Source: Nelumbo lutea (taxonomy: Eukaryota; Streptophyta; Magnoliopsida; Proteales; Nelumbonaceae). Taken from it: a stretch of DNA of 64,000 nucleotides. The first letter of the stretch is position 1. The number at the start of each line of letters is the position of its first letter. The position numbers and the translations under genes are program-made. Shown piece after piece: positions 54,425-64,000 of this stretch. The stretch covers positions 57,590,664 to 57,654,663 of the forward strand of contig JAKGHH010000004.1 of the NCBI GenBank assembly GCA_022828595.1, given 5' to 3'. Below the pieces are notes generated by a model, which saw nothing but the letters and a program-made list of their open reading frames with translations, made no database searches and had not been told where the DNA came from.

Positions 54425-54770
54425 CACTAGAATTAAGAAATTGTGGTGATAGCTGAGGTTCAAGGGGGCACTCTAAAGATGAACTCTCATTGAGATTTAG
54501 TTACAGATGTGAAACTTAGTGAAATTTGATTATTAACCTTGACAATTAAGGAGCTGATTTATATATGAATTAAGAGTGAAGGCTAGACTATGATGAAATT
54601 CATATTCTCCATTCCTTGGATCTGATACATATCTTAAATGGTAATTTACAAGAATAAGAGTTGAGCACTTACAAAAGTTCCCCGACTACTCAATGCATTT
54701 CTATCTTAAAAAATTCACCAGGTAAATGGTGAGAACAGAAGGGGGGAATGTTCAGTTTATGGCTGATGTC

Positions 54771-54810
54771 CTTGCTTGAGGACAAGCAAAAGCTTAAGTG
54801 TGGGGGTATT
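54771..54810 (+). other. G2 terminal hairpin and polypurine tract
   Basis: Arms TTGCTTG and CAAGCAA with loop AGGA, then AGCTTAAGTGTGGGGGTATT abutting the 3' LTR at 54811, as in G1. One outer pair of the G1 stem is lost (C opposite A). Confidence 0.8.
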
Positions 54811-56388
54811 TGATGAACTTACAATTTATCTATAATTTTTGAGGACTTTAGCATGGATTTTTATGCCGGTTTTATTAATTTTTGCCTTAATTTAGCTTAA
54901 TGCTAAGAATAAGTTCAGGGATAATTAATCCAAGAAAAGGAAGGAAAAAGGCAAGAAAAGAAGGTTCAAAAAGACCAATTTCAGTCCAGCCCAGTTGTGG
55001 AAGCAAGAGAGAGCATTTCGGCCCAAGAAGAGCAAGTAAATTCCTTGAGAAAACCCAAAAAAATAAAGCCTAGCTATGAATAGAATTCGGCCCAGCAAGG
55101 AAGGCCCATTCTTAGCCCAAAAGAGCAGCTCAATGTATAGCTATCATGTGCTAAGAGAGAGCCTAAGTGCAGCCCAAATAGCAGCCCTTAGGAGGCTTTC
55201 AAGAGAGCTCTAGAAAGTTCAAGAAAGGGGTGTAATACACCCCATTCTAGAGGCTTCAAGAAGGGGCAAGAGCCCCCTTGAAAAACTATATAAGGAGGCC
55301 TCTAGGAGGGGGGAGAGGTGTTCAATTGCTTGAGAGGAAGGCTCTCCCACTCTTAGAGGTTCGGCCACCTTGAGAGAAGAGAAGAGAAGAAGGCTAGGCG
55401 CAAGGAAGAAGAAGAAGAAGGGCTGAAGGAAGTTCAAGACAAGCAAGCTAGAAGAAGAAGGTGAGTTCGAATTGAGGGTTTGTGATTCAAAGATCTTTTG
55501 TAATAAATCATTTGTAGTTTCATTCTCTTTTGATTTGAATTCAGTTTCTTTGTTATATTTTCTTTCTTCTTTCTCCTTGTTTCCATTCTTCCTTGATGTA
55601 TTTCAGCTTGTAAAATTTCAGTTCAGCAATCTAATTCTTTTTTATTCATTCAAATGGTCATGAATTGTACTTGAAGTTTCTTGAATAAGGGTGTTATTGT
55701 AGATTAATTCGGCCAACTAACCTTCAAAACTCAGATCTGAATTCACAGATCTGAGATTGCAAGTTCTGAATTGCTTGAAAGAGAATTCAGATCTGCAATT
55801 TTCAGATTGGCCGAATTAATCTACAGCTTGGAATTCCTAGAGTGCTTGAGAGAGACTCTAGGAATTCAGATCTACTATTCAAGAACTGAATTGAGTGCAA
55901 GGTTAGAGATAAGTTGCACAATTCAGTTGGTGATCAATTCAGATTTGAATTGATGCCTTAGAAGTGTTTGAAGAAATGCATGCATGGGGATTAGATTCTT
56001 GCTAGAGATAGAAGAACCGTCACTCATGCATAGGATGAACATGCGCTTGAGAGAGGTTGTTCATGACCTTGGGGTTTCACCAACCCAAGACTCAATCATG
56101 ATTTATTCGAATGATCCAAATTGATAGATTGCTGAATTCTGAGATTGACATTTACTGCTTACTCTTCTAACCTGATTTGAAGGCAATTGGGCTAATGATT
56201 TAGATAGATTTTAATTTAGGATTTTTTAGCTTTCATTAAAGTTTTGATTTATTTGTTGATCAGATAAGAAGTGCTCAATTTAGTATTGGTAATTATTTCC
56301 TAAATCCTCGTGGGAACGATACTTCACTCACTACTTTATTACTTGAACGGCTAGTGCACTTGCTAGTGTCACAATGAGCCACACATCA
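54811..56388 (+). repeat. G2 3' LTR
   Basis: 1578 bp, TGATGAACTTACAA to CACACATCA, almost the same as the 5' LTR (for example CCTCGTGGG here versus CCTAGTGGG there, and CTCC present here in the TTTCTCCTTG stretch). It is followed by the GTCAG copy of the target duplication. Confidence 0.92.
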
Positions 56389-56890
56389 GTCAGCTTGCCA
56401 CCTCCATCAGCAAGTTGGAGGCGTGGAACTCTGGAAAGCTACCATCACAAACGGTAGTTAATCCCAAGGAAAATGCAAGTGCAGTGGTGCTGAGAAGCAG
56501 GAAAGAATTGCAGCTACAACCTACCTCACTAAGAAAGGTAGAAAAGGGAGATAAGGAAGAGGAGAAACAAGATTCAAACGAGAGCTCCATTATGGTAATA
56601 CTTGACCCCCCTCTCCCTAAGATTACTAATGCAATTGTACCACATTTTCCTAGTAGGTTGGAAAAATCCAAGAAGGAAGAATATGGGCAAGAAGTATTAG
56701 AGACCTTCATGAAGGTGGAAATAAACATTCCCTTGTTAGATGCCATCAAACAGATTCCAAAATATGCAAAATTTCTAAAAGATTTGTGCATTAACAAGAG
56801 GAGGCTGCGAATCGATGAGAAGGTAAGGGTTGGAGAAAACGTTTCAGTTGTCATTAAGAGGACCTTTCCGGAAAATGTGTTGATCCAAGT
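56389..56890 (+). pseudogene. gag: G3 gag end and gag-protease linker
   Basis: Continues G3 gag after G2: QLATSISKLEAWNSGKLPSQ, then VVNPKENASAVVLRSRKEL, a motif order common to Athila-type Gag-Pol linkers, then an acidic/Lys-rich stretch and VPHFPSRLEKSKKEEYGQEV, LDAIKQIPKYAKFLKDLC. Open for 176 codons (56415-56945) without stops. A shift near 56890 moves the frame into the protease. The minus-strand frame 56390-56854 is its antisense shadow. Confidence 0.86.
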
Positions 56891-57136
56891 ATGTTCACCT
56901 TACCTTGTGTGGTTGGCAATAAAAGAGTCGAGCGTTCCATGCTAGATTTAGGTGCATCCATCAATGTCATGTCATACTCGATTTATTATGCTTTGAGATT
57001 AGGTCCCTTAAAGGAAATTAGGATAGTCATTCAGCTAGTTGATCGTTCTAATGCCTACCTAGAAGGGATTGTTGAGGATGTGTTGGTGCAAGTTAATGAT
57101 ATAATCTTTCCAGCTGACATTTTCATCTTGAAGGCG
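56891..57136 (+). pseudogene. G3 protease, left part
   Basis: Aspartic protease: ERSMLDLGASINVMS, with Asp-Leu-Gly-Ala-Ser as the active site (about 56940-56955), the Athila/gypsy variant of D-T/S-G, then LGPLKEIRIVIQLVDRSNAY and LEGIVEDVLVQVNDIIFPAD. It ends at the Copia LTR. The last 80 bp (from about 57054) recur in diverged form on the other side of that LTR. Confidence 0.84.
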
Positions 57137-58991
57137 TAGAAAGATCCATCGTATGGACACCCAGATAATGCAGAATAGAATGGGCGAATTTCAAATATTT
57201 CTTTCCTTCCTACAACTAGGAATCACATTCCCTACTTTAGAAAACTAATTTTCAATGATCAATCTTGAATCAAGAACTGAACCAGATCTGAACAAAACAG
57301 TAGGAGAGGGAAATACCTGATACAGAGAATTAGTATCCCCCAACAAAGGTGTTCACACCCAGAAAAGTCACAAAAGACTACTCCCACTGAAAATGGCACA
57401 GTGTTGGATGGAGCAGAATCAACAACATTTTTCACAAGAACTGGATCTTTCGCAAGAACCCACTGGATGGCAGGTGAGCACAACTCCCACATGAGTGGAG
57501 ACAAACTACTAATGGTTGTGGCGGTAGGAAGGAGGCGACAGAGAGGAATTGGCACAGCCTCACTGTATGCTGATCTCTCTCTTCTGTGTTGTATCTGTAT
57601 CTCAGATGAGTGTCTAGAGGCTGCCACCCCCTCCTCCTTTTATAACCCTAAAGGGATTAGCTCCTAATCCCATTAGGAGATGTTGATCCCCTTAAGTGAT
57701 AAGGTAGAGTCTTTACCTAATCTACAAATCATGATCAACCCTCCTAATTTAATTAAGAGTTTCCAGTTTTGAATCATATTCAAACCTGGACTCTTACTGA
57801 GTGGATAGGGACTTTCCCTTATCCTTTAAGGCTGGTCCACATCTCAGATTTGCCCCATTCAAGCCAATCTAATTAGCCCAGCTCATATTGGGCTTTTGGC
57901 CCATTAAATGTATGTGCTCACTTAAGCCTTCCAAATTGTTGCCTAGTTGGACTTTCTCTATATGGCGTAGGACCCAAATGTTGATCTACACATCAGCCAC
58001 AAGGGTTCAGCCCAACCTCTTTCACAATGCTTAGCCGAATTCACTGGAAAGCCCAGTGAACCCCTTGAGCCCATCATATGGACTCTATGGGCCCAACACT
58101 TACACTAAGTGGTCATTGGGCCAAGCCACTTTGTAACACCCAAGGACTGTGGGTAGATGTAAGATTAGCCCATTAGGTTTAACCCTCAATGGCCTTACAC
58201 TTAACCTCTCAGCCTATAATGATCAAACACTATCTGACAAGGGAGGACCTCTCCCCCGACTGTAAGGTACAGTGCTGCACTCTCCTCTTACATGGACCCC
58301 GGGGATAAAAACCTTTTGCAAACAATTTTGGAAACCTATAATATATTATAATTTATAAATATATATTGCAAAACAAAATTACAATGATTGAAATCAACTG
58401 CCGGTAGTTTCAGTTTCCATCAGAGAGAGTGCATTTCCCCGATCATTACCTTTGTCCGACAAAGGGGCTGATCCTATCACTATTATCACCCACTCAGATG
58501 GGTTCATGAACCATCTCAACATACCCAAGTTTTGACCCCCTCTAAGGGTCTCACTGATTGGCATATCAAAGATGGCCCAATCCGCCACCTAGTGTTGTAC
58601 CATAATCGAATCTAGGGGTTAGGTGTAACATTCCAGTTTTGCCCATTAATTGCCAAGGTCCAGGGCAATACTGAAATTCTAGTCTGGTTCAAGGTCTCAA
58701 GGTGATCCCACACTATGTGTACCTCGGGTCTCACCCATGTGGCAAAGACAGGCCACCCCAACTAACTTGGCGGTACATCAGTGTCAGTCTTATCAGGATA
58801 GGTCTCCCCAGACTGACCCACTGGCTGTGAACGTTCTAAACCATCACAAGTCTCATAAGTGTCCGGTTTTAAGGCTATTACATAGAAACACACCACATGA
58901 CATGAATCAAATATGCACTTTATTCATTTATAATAAATATCATAAGTACATCAAACTAATTGGAGCTAAGGGCATACAAAACTATCTAACA
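57137..58991 (-). mobile_element. Copia LTR, minus strand, inside G3 protease
   Basis: Reverse Copia LTR from TAGAAAGATCC (TGAAGGG end decayed) to TATCTAACA. The terminal heptamer TCTAACA is present three times in a row (58985-59005). No 5-bp duplication is found. Instead about 80 bp of protease sequence occur on both sides. Frames 57259-57627, 57401-57667 and 58737-59003 are LTR noise. Confidence 0.85.
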
Positions 58992-59005
58992 TCTAACATC
59001 TAACA

Positions 59006-59481
59006 CCTACCCGGAAGGGATTGTTGAGGATGTGTTGGTGCAGGTTAATGATCTAATCTTTCTAGCCGACTTTTACATCCTGAAGATGGAGGAGGACACG
59101 GTCACAAGTTCAACCCCACTTCTATTAGGCAGGCCATTCATGAAAACGGCCAAGACCAAAATAGATGTGGATGAGGGTACCCTCTCCCTCGAGTTTGACA
59201 AAGAGATTGTTAAATTTAATATCTTTGAAGCTATGAAATACCCAAATGAATGCCATTCGATCTGCTCTATTTACACTATTGATTCAATTGTGCAAGAAAT
59301 TTTTTAAGAAGAGGATATGAATGAAGAACTTGAATTAAGTGCACAATTGGACAGGGAGGAAGAGTTCGATACATCCTGCGAAACTCTGGAATCAATACCG
59401 GAACAAAAGGTAATCAATTCTGATATTCCATTATCATTTTCTCACAAGAAATTGTTGCCTTCTATTTTGTAGGCTCCAAAG
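59006..59481 (+). pseudogene. G3 protease, right part, and linker to RT
   Basis: Restarts with GIVEDVLVQVNDLIFLADF, overlapping the left part, then STPLLLGRPFMKTAKTKIDV, the conserved second half of Athila-type proteases, then an acidic linker. TAA at 59305-59307 and TAG at 59470-59472 replace Gln codons (CAA, CAG) by single C-to-T changes. The frame is otherwise open and continuous with RT. Confidence 0.84.
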
Positions 59482-61000
59482 TTGGAATTGAAGACGTTAC
59501 CAGCTCACCTTAAGTATGCATACTTGGGTGACAAAGAGACATTGCCCGTGATCATTGCGAAAGGGTTGACTGAAGAACAAGAGGAATGGCTCATCAAAGT
59601 TCTGAAAGAACATAAGGCGGCGATTGGTTGGACCTTAGCTGACATAAAAGGGGTCAGCCCCTCAATTTGCATGCACAAGATTCTTTTGGAAGATGGTGCC
59701 AAACCAGTTAGAGAATCGCAAAGAAAGCTCAGCCCAGTAATGAAAGAAGTGGTGATGAAAGAAATACTTAAGTTGCTGGATGAAGGGATAACCTACCCAA
59801 TTTCGGATAGTAAATGGGTAAATCCTATACATGTTGTACCCAAGAAAACTAGGATAAATGTGGTAAGAAATCAAAATAATGAACTAGTCCCAATGAGGGT
59901 ACAAGGTGGCTGGCGGATGGTAATTGATTTTCGAAAAGTTAATTTGGCCACTCGAAAGGACCACTTTCCCTTACCCTTCATAGATTAGATGTTAGAAAGA
60001 TTAGCAGGTAAGGCCTTCTTTTGTTTTGTCGATGGGTTTTCAGGTTATTATTAGATTATTATTGCCCAGGAGGACCAAGAGAAAACAATTTTCACTTGCC
60101 CATTTGGTACTTTTGCTTACAGATGAATGCCTTTTGGTCTGTGCAACGCTCCAAGCACTTTTCAAAGATGCATGATAAGTATATTTTCTAAATTTATTGA
60201 GTAGTGCATTGAAGTGTACATGGATGATTTTACTATTTATGGTGATTTGTTTGATGATTGCTTAAATAATTTAAGAAAAATTCTGAATCGATGTGTTGAG
60301 AAATATCTTGTTTTGAATTATGAAAAATGTCACTTTATGGTAAAGGAAGGCATTGTGTTGGGACATGTTATCTCGGTTAGAGGAATAGAGGTCGATAAGG
60401 CCAAAGTTGATTTAATTGTGAGCTTACCTTACCCTACAAATGTTAGGGAAATACGTGCCTTTCTTGGACATGTAGGTTTCTATCGCAGGTTTATCAAAGA
60501 CTTTTCAAAAATTGCCCTGCCATTGTCCAAATTGCTTCAGAATGATGTGCCTTTCGACTTTGGGGATGAGTGCAAGGAAGCATTTGACAAGCTCAAGAAT
60601 CTATTGACAATTGCACCCATTATTCGACCACCTAACTGGAACTTGCCCTTTGAGATCATGAGCGATGCAAGCAACTATGCGGTAGGGGCTGTTTTAGGTC
60701 AAAGATTTGATGAGAGGAGCCACGTCATCTACTATGCTTCAAGAATGTTGAATGCTACACAATGCAACTACACAACCATCAAAAAGGAGCTATTAGCAAT
60801 TGTTTTTGCTTTAGATAAATTTTGATCATATTTGCTTGGCTCTATAGTGATCGTATTTTCTGATCATGCAGCTTTAAAATACCTGCTAGTGAAAAATGAG
60901 TCAAAACCGAGGCTGATAAGGTGGATACTTTTGCTCCAAGAGTTTGATTTGGAGATTAAGGATCGAAGGGGAGCTAAAAACTCGGTGGTGAATCATTTAA
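59482..61000 (+). pseudogene. G3 reverse transcriptase and RNase H
   Basis: Gypsy RT: LLDEGITYPISDSKWVNPIH, VPKK, GGWRMVIDFRKVNLATRKDH, MPFGLCNAPSTFQR, and the active-site box Tyr-Met-Asp-Asp-Phe (about 60214-60230), then EKCHFMVKEGIVLGHVIS. RNase H: EIMSDASNYAVGAVLGQ (Asp, about 60655), KKELLAIVFALDKF (Glu), [11 protein letters not shown] (Asp). Five stops, all in one continuous frame: TAG 59986, TAG 60052, TGA 60124, TAG 60202, TGA 60823. Four read as Gln or Arg codons changed by C-to-T. No frameshift occurs over this length. Its product would make and process the cDNA. Confidence 0.9.
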
Positions 61001-62357
61001 GTAGGTTGGTAACAGATGAGGACTCCTCACCTATCTTTGAGTTGTTTCCTGATGAGCAACTGTTTCACATAAAAGGTATGGTCCCTTGGTATGCTGATAT
61101 TGTGAATTACTTGGTCACCGGAATTTTGCCTAATTATCTCAGCAAGTCAATGAAGAATAAAATTAGGTATGAGGCAAAATATTATGTTTGGGACGAACCC
61201 TATCTATGGAAATTCTGCTCGGATCAAGTGATTAGGAGATGTGTCCTTGAGAATGAGCATATGTCGATTTTAAGTTTCTGTCATAATTATGCTAGTGGTG
61301 GTCATTTTGGGCCAAAAAGAACTGCTCGAAAGGTCTTAGATAGTGGGCTGTATTGGGCAACCCTATTTAGAGATGCACACCTGTTTTGCAAAAATTGTGA
61401 AAGATGCCAACAAACATGTGCATTATCTCGCAGGAATGAGATGCCCCAGACCCCCATTCTTATCTGCGAAATCTTTGATGTTTGGGGTATTGATTTTATG
61501 AGACCCTTTCCTCCCTTTTGTGGTTTTGTTTACATACATTTGGCAGTTGACTATGTCTCAAAATGGGTGGAAGCAAAAGCCACCAGGACTGATGATTTTA
61601 AGTGTGTTGTAAGGTTTATCAAATCTAACATCTTTAGTAGGTTTGGCATTCCATGAGCCATCATAAGTGATAAAGGGACCCACTTCTGCAATAGAGCCAT
61701 CGAAGTCTTACTGAAAAAGTATGGGGTGCATCACCAAATCGCCACTGCTTATCACCCCCAAACAAACGGCCAAAAGCTGAAATTTCCAATAGAGAGGTCA
61801 AGTTCATTTTAGATAAGACGGTGAATCCGGGAAGAAAGGACTGGAGCCTACGTCTAGATGCCGCACTTTGGGCATATCGAACAGCATATAAAACGCCATG
61901 CAAATCTTGTCACTTGCCAGTCAAAATTGAGCTTAGGGCCTATTAGGCAATCAAACATTGCAATATGAACATGGAAGAAGCTGGCAAGGCAAGAAAGCTC
62001 CAATTGCAAGAATTGAAAGAGTTGCGGTTAGAAGCATATGAGAATTCGAGAATCTACAAAGAGAAGACCAAATTGTTCCATGATAATTTGCTTTTGAGAA
62101 AACAATTTATAATTGGACAAAAAGTTTTATTATACAATTCTCGACTCCAACTCATGCTAGGTAACTTGCATTCTAGATGGATGGGTCCATTTGTTGTTAC
62201 TAGTGTGTTTCCTTATGGTGCAGTAGAGATCAAAAGTTTCAATACAGACAAGGTTTTCAAAGTGAATGGGCATCGATTGAAGTTGTTCCATGAGGATGCA
62301 AATGTCTCCTCTATGATAGACATCTCGTTGGACCTTCCTCATTATTCTTCGAGTTAA
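61001..62357 (+). pseudogene. G3 integrase with GPF-type C-terminus
   Basis: HHCC zinc domain at about 61280-61420 ([18 protein letters not shown], then CKNCERCQQ). The DDE core follows: [10 protein letters not shown] (first Asp), ISDKGTHFC (second Asp), and the catalytic Glu region after HPQTNGQ. TGA at 61654-61656 replaces Arg. Two extra bases near 61773 (CCAAAAGCTG) shift the frame. TAG at 61944-61946 replaces Trp. The C-terminus 61965-62357 has RWMGPFVVTSVFPYGAVEI (GPF/Y module), KVNGHRLKLFHED and a natural TAA at 62355-62357. No chromodomain is seen, which fits the Athila/Tat side of gypsy. Confidence 0.89.
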
Positions 62358-63563
62358 GGAAGCAAAGGAGGACATCAAGCATAACGACGTTAAACAATTG
62401 CACTTGTAGGAGGCAACCCATTGTGTTTAGTTAATTTTTTTATTTTGTTTGGTTTTGATTTTTGTATTTAGCAGCTGATTCTCTATCTGAAGGAACCCAA
62501 CAAGGTGTACAGGGAAGTTCCCTCAAATCCTTCTACTATATGCATAACCATATACATTGGGGACAGTGTATACCTTAAGTGTGGGGGGATTAGGGGAAAC
62601 TCATAATTTCTGGGGTAACTCTAGTATGCTACGTTCATCACTTCTTAACCTTGCCTTTTGAAATTTTTGCTCCCTGGAAACTTATCCTTGAATGATTTCA
62701 AACTATCAGGAATTACGTGCTTAGGCTAAATAGATAGGATATGATGCAAGCATGACTAATTAAATTTTTGGCTGCATAAGGTACCTCATTATTTTAATCG
62801 ATCAATAGGCAAGATGCATACAAATTTATCCGCATGAGAGTTTGATTGATTTTCACATAAATATCTGTTAATCATGGTTTGATTATTCTAGAACTTGCTA
62901 TGTTAGACATGTTGAGACCACGATCAATGAGTTCATGGATCAGAATGGTGATGCCCTTATGATTCTTGTGCCATATATACATATATATATAATCGTGACT
63001 AATGTGAGATGGAGCATAAAATGCACTCACATCCAGAAACGAAAGCAAGGGTGAGATGGAGAATAAAATGCACTCACAACCAGAAACGAACGCAAGGGTG
63101 AGATGGAGCATAAAATGCACTCACCCTAAAACCCCAACCCCATTCTCACCCTCAGATCTTTGAAATTCATGCTATGTGGTGGAGATGTGATACATAGCAA
63201 GCTTATGGTAATAACATACCTTGTTTTGACCTAAGAAACAAAGAAAGTTAATTGAATCTAGCTGCATTGGTTTTGTTAAAACAATGGGTGCTTGTTCAGT
63301 CCAAGAATGTTCAGTTGGTGGAAGGCTTGTTTCCTTTATTGTCGATTTAACATGGGACCATGAGGAATGGTGATTTGAGATCACTCTTGAACAAGTTAAA
63401 AGGGAAAAAGAAATGAAAATGGGAAGATTACCAAGTCTGGACTGAAGCATGCAAAGGATCAGGCCTTATGTTGAGAGAAAGAGAGATTAAAAAACAGTAG
63501 GTAGTTTCTTTGTTTTGCTTGAGTTTTGCTTGAGGACGGGCAAAGTTTAAGTGTGGGGGGATT
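62358..63563 (+). other. G3 3' non-coding region, two hairpin-PPT modules, triple stem-loop
   Basis: No envelope or other gene is seen in about 1.2 kb. The internal module has arms TATACATTG (62551-62559) and CAGTGTATA (62564-62572) around loop GGGA, then CCTTAAGTGTGGGGGGAT. The terminal module has arms TTTGCTTG (63525-63532) and CGGGCAAA (63537-63544) around AGGA, with two G-T type pairs, then GTTTAAGTGTGGGGGGATT abutting the LTR at 63564. Both correspond to the G1/G2 modules. Confidence 0.75.
63003..63125 (+). repeat. G3 triple stem-loop array
   Basis: Three units GTGAGATGGAGCAT..ATGCACTCAC (about 63004-63030, 63051-63077 with GAGAAT in place of GAGCAT, and 63098-63124). The spacers are CCAGAAACGAAAGCAAGG-like rather than poly-A. 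The units match those of G1 and G2 almost base for base although the surrounding sequence does not. Confidence 0.8.
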
Positions 63564-64000
63564 TGATGAGACTAAAAAGTATACTATTTTTATCCCCAAA
63601 TATTCACTCTTTTTCATTAATTTATCACTTAATAGGTCTCATTACTCTTGTATTTTGATTCAGGGCAAGCAAGAAGCCAATTGGAAGAAAACAAGGCAAA
63701 TCGGATGATTTTGCACAATTTCGGCACCATTCGGTAATCTGGGCATAACTCTCAATTCCATACACCAATTTAGATAATTTAAGAAGCATCAGAAAGATGA
63801 AAGAAAGGCCCACAACGTTTATGTTTTGGGTTTTGATAGGTTCGGTCTGCATCAAAGAAGAAACTGGGCCCGAAATCAGAGCAAATTCATAGCAAAGCCC
63901 ATTTCACAGCTGAAGCCCAATTCGCAGAAGAGCCTTCTGGTAGCCCAAGATATTAAAGCAGCCCAACTCGAATTCAAGAGCCTAGAGTCCTGATTTCGAA
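63564..64000 (+). repeat. G3 3' LTR, cut by window end
   Basis: First 437 bp of an LTR (TGATGAGACTAAAAAGTATAC) matching the start of the G3 5' LTR with scattered substitutions (by eye roughly one in ten to fifteen bases). It follows the polypurine tract directly. The reverse frame 63625-63855 mirrors one at 46258-46488 in the 5' LTR and is not a gene. Confidence 0.9.

Larger units (their letters stand above)
49145..56388 (+). mobile_element. G2: gypsy element with no gag and no pol
   Basis: 7.2-kb element with LTRs 49145-50718 and 54811-56388 (about ten differences by eye), a primer site identical to G1, a diverged G1-type leader, and the G1-type 3' region and polypurine tract. The gag of G1 is absent: sequence matching G1 upstream of gag passes into sequence matching G1 downstream of gag (TCTAGCAGAAG near 53660 versus 19945). 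Flanks GTTAG (49140-49144) and GTCAG (56389-56393) are a 5-bp duplication with one change. Removing G2 rejoins G3 gag. It is a LARD-like, fully dependent element, and a recent one. Confidence 0.9.
46197..64000 (+). mobile_element. G3: Athila-type gypsy with gag and pol, interrupted twice
   Basis: 5' LTR 46197-47757, primer site, gag, protease, RT, RNase H, integrase, 3' non-coding region and 3' LTR from 63564 to the window end. G2 sits in gag (49145-56388) and a Copia LTR in protease (57137-58991). The order RT, RNase H, integrase is the gypsy order. No envelope-like frame follows integrase. The left and right parts overlap by about 80 bp around the Copia LTR, so they may come from two related copies joined by recombination. 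Nearly all breaks are stop codons explainable by transitions. Confidence 0.88.

Noticed and set aside
56390..56854. 154-codon minus-strand frame
   Set aside because: Antisense of the open G3 gag-protease linker.
62358..63563. Search for an envelope-like gene after G3 integrase, as some Athila elements have
   Set aside because: Only short frames without a signal peptide or membrane segment; the region holds non-coding signals.

Overview
This window reads as nuclear DNA of a flowering plant. It consists almost entirely of nested, broken LTR retrotransposons, and I found no host gene, rRNA, tRNA or CRISPR array. The evidence for a plant is the set of element families: Ty1/copia elements with roughly 1.7-2.0 kb LTRs and an initiator-Met-tRNA primer site (Angela/BARE-like by protein appearance), and Ty3/gypsy elements of the Athila type with a TGGCGCCGTTGCCGGGG-like primer site and a GTGTGGGGG polypurine tract. 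The species cannot be named from this.

Layout. 1-6568: a plus-strand Copia element (C1) cut by the window edge, with a solo gypsy LTR (G4 family) in its RNase H domain. 6569-12861: a second Copia (C2) holding two solo Copia LTRs, one per orientation. 12862-14031: diverged LTR-like repeats I cannot assign. 14032-24120: a minus-strand Copia tail (C3) whose LTR is split by a complete gypsy element G1 (14240-22719) that encodes Gag only. 24160-32646: a plus-strand Copia (C4) with 5' LTR, leader, gag, protease, integrase and part of RT, and a solo LTR in its leader. 32643-37840: a scrambled patchwork of Copia pieces with repeated orientation flips. 37841-44059: a minus-strand Copia (C5). 44060-45970: a minus-strand gypsy fragment (G4) with a deleted gag. 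46197-64000: an Athila-type gypsy (G3) with gag, protease, RT, RNase H and integrase remnants, interrupted by a complete element G2 (49145-56388) that encodes nothing and by a Copia LTR (57137-58991). The window ends inside the G3-type 3' LTR.

How the parts relate. G1 (gag only) and G2 (no gag, no pol) share LTRs, primer site, leader and 3' region, so they look like non-autonomous siblings that need proteins supplied in trans. G3, the only pol-bearing gypsy here, shares the primer site (one base different) and two structured 3' modules with them: a hairpin directly upstream of a polypurine tract, present twice per element, and a triple stem-loop array. This makes a G3-like element a candidate helper. 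The hairpin arms differ in sequence between families but keep pairing. That is the most interesting signal in the window.

Decay. The older elements (C1, C2, C4, C5, G3) are broken mainly by nonsense changes that read as C-to-T at CAG, CAA and CGA codons, or G-to-A at TGG, as expected for cytosine-methylated, silenced DNA. G1 has only small insertions in gag and near-identical LTRs, so it is younger.
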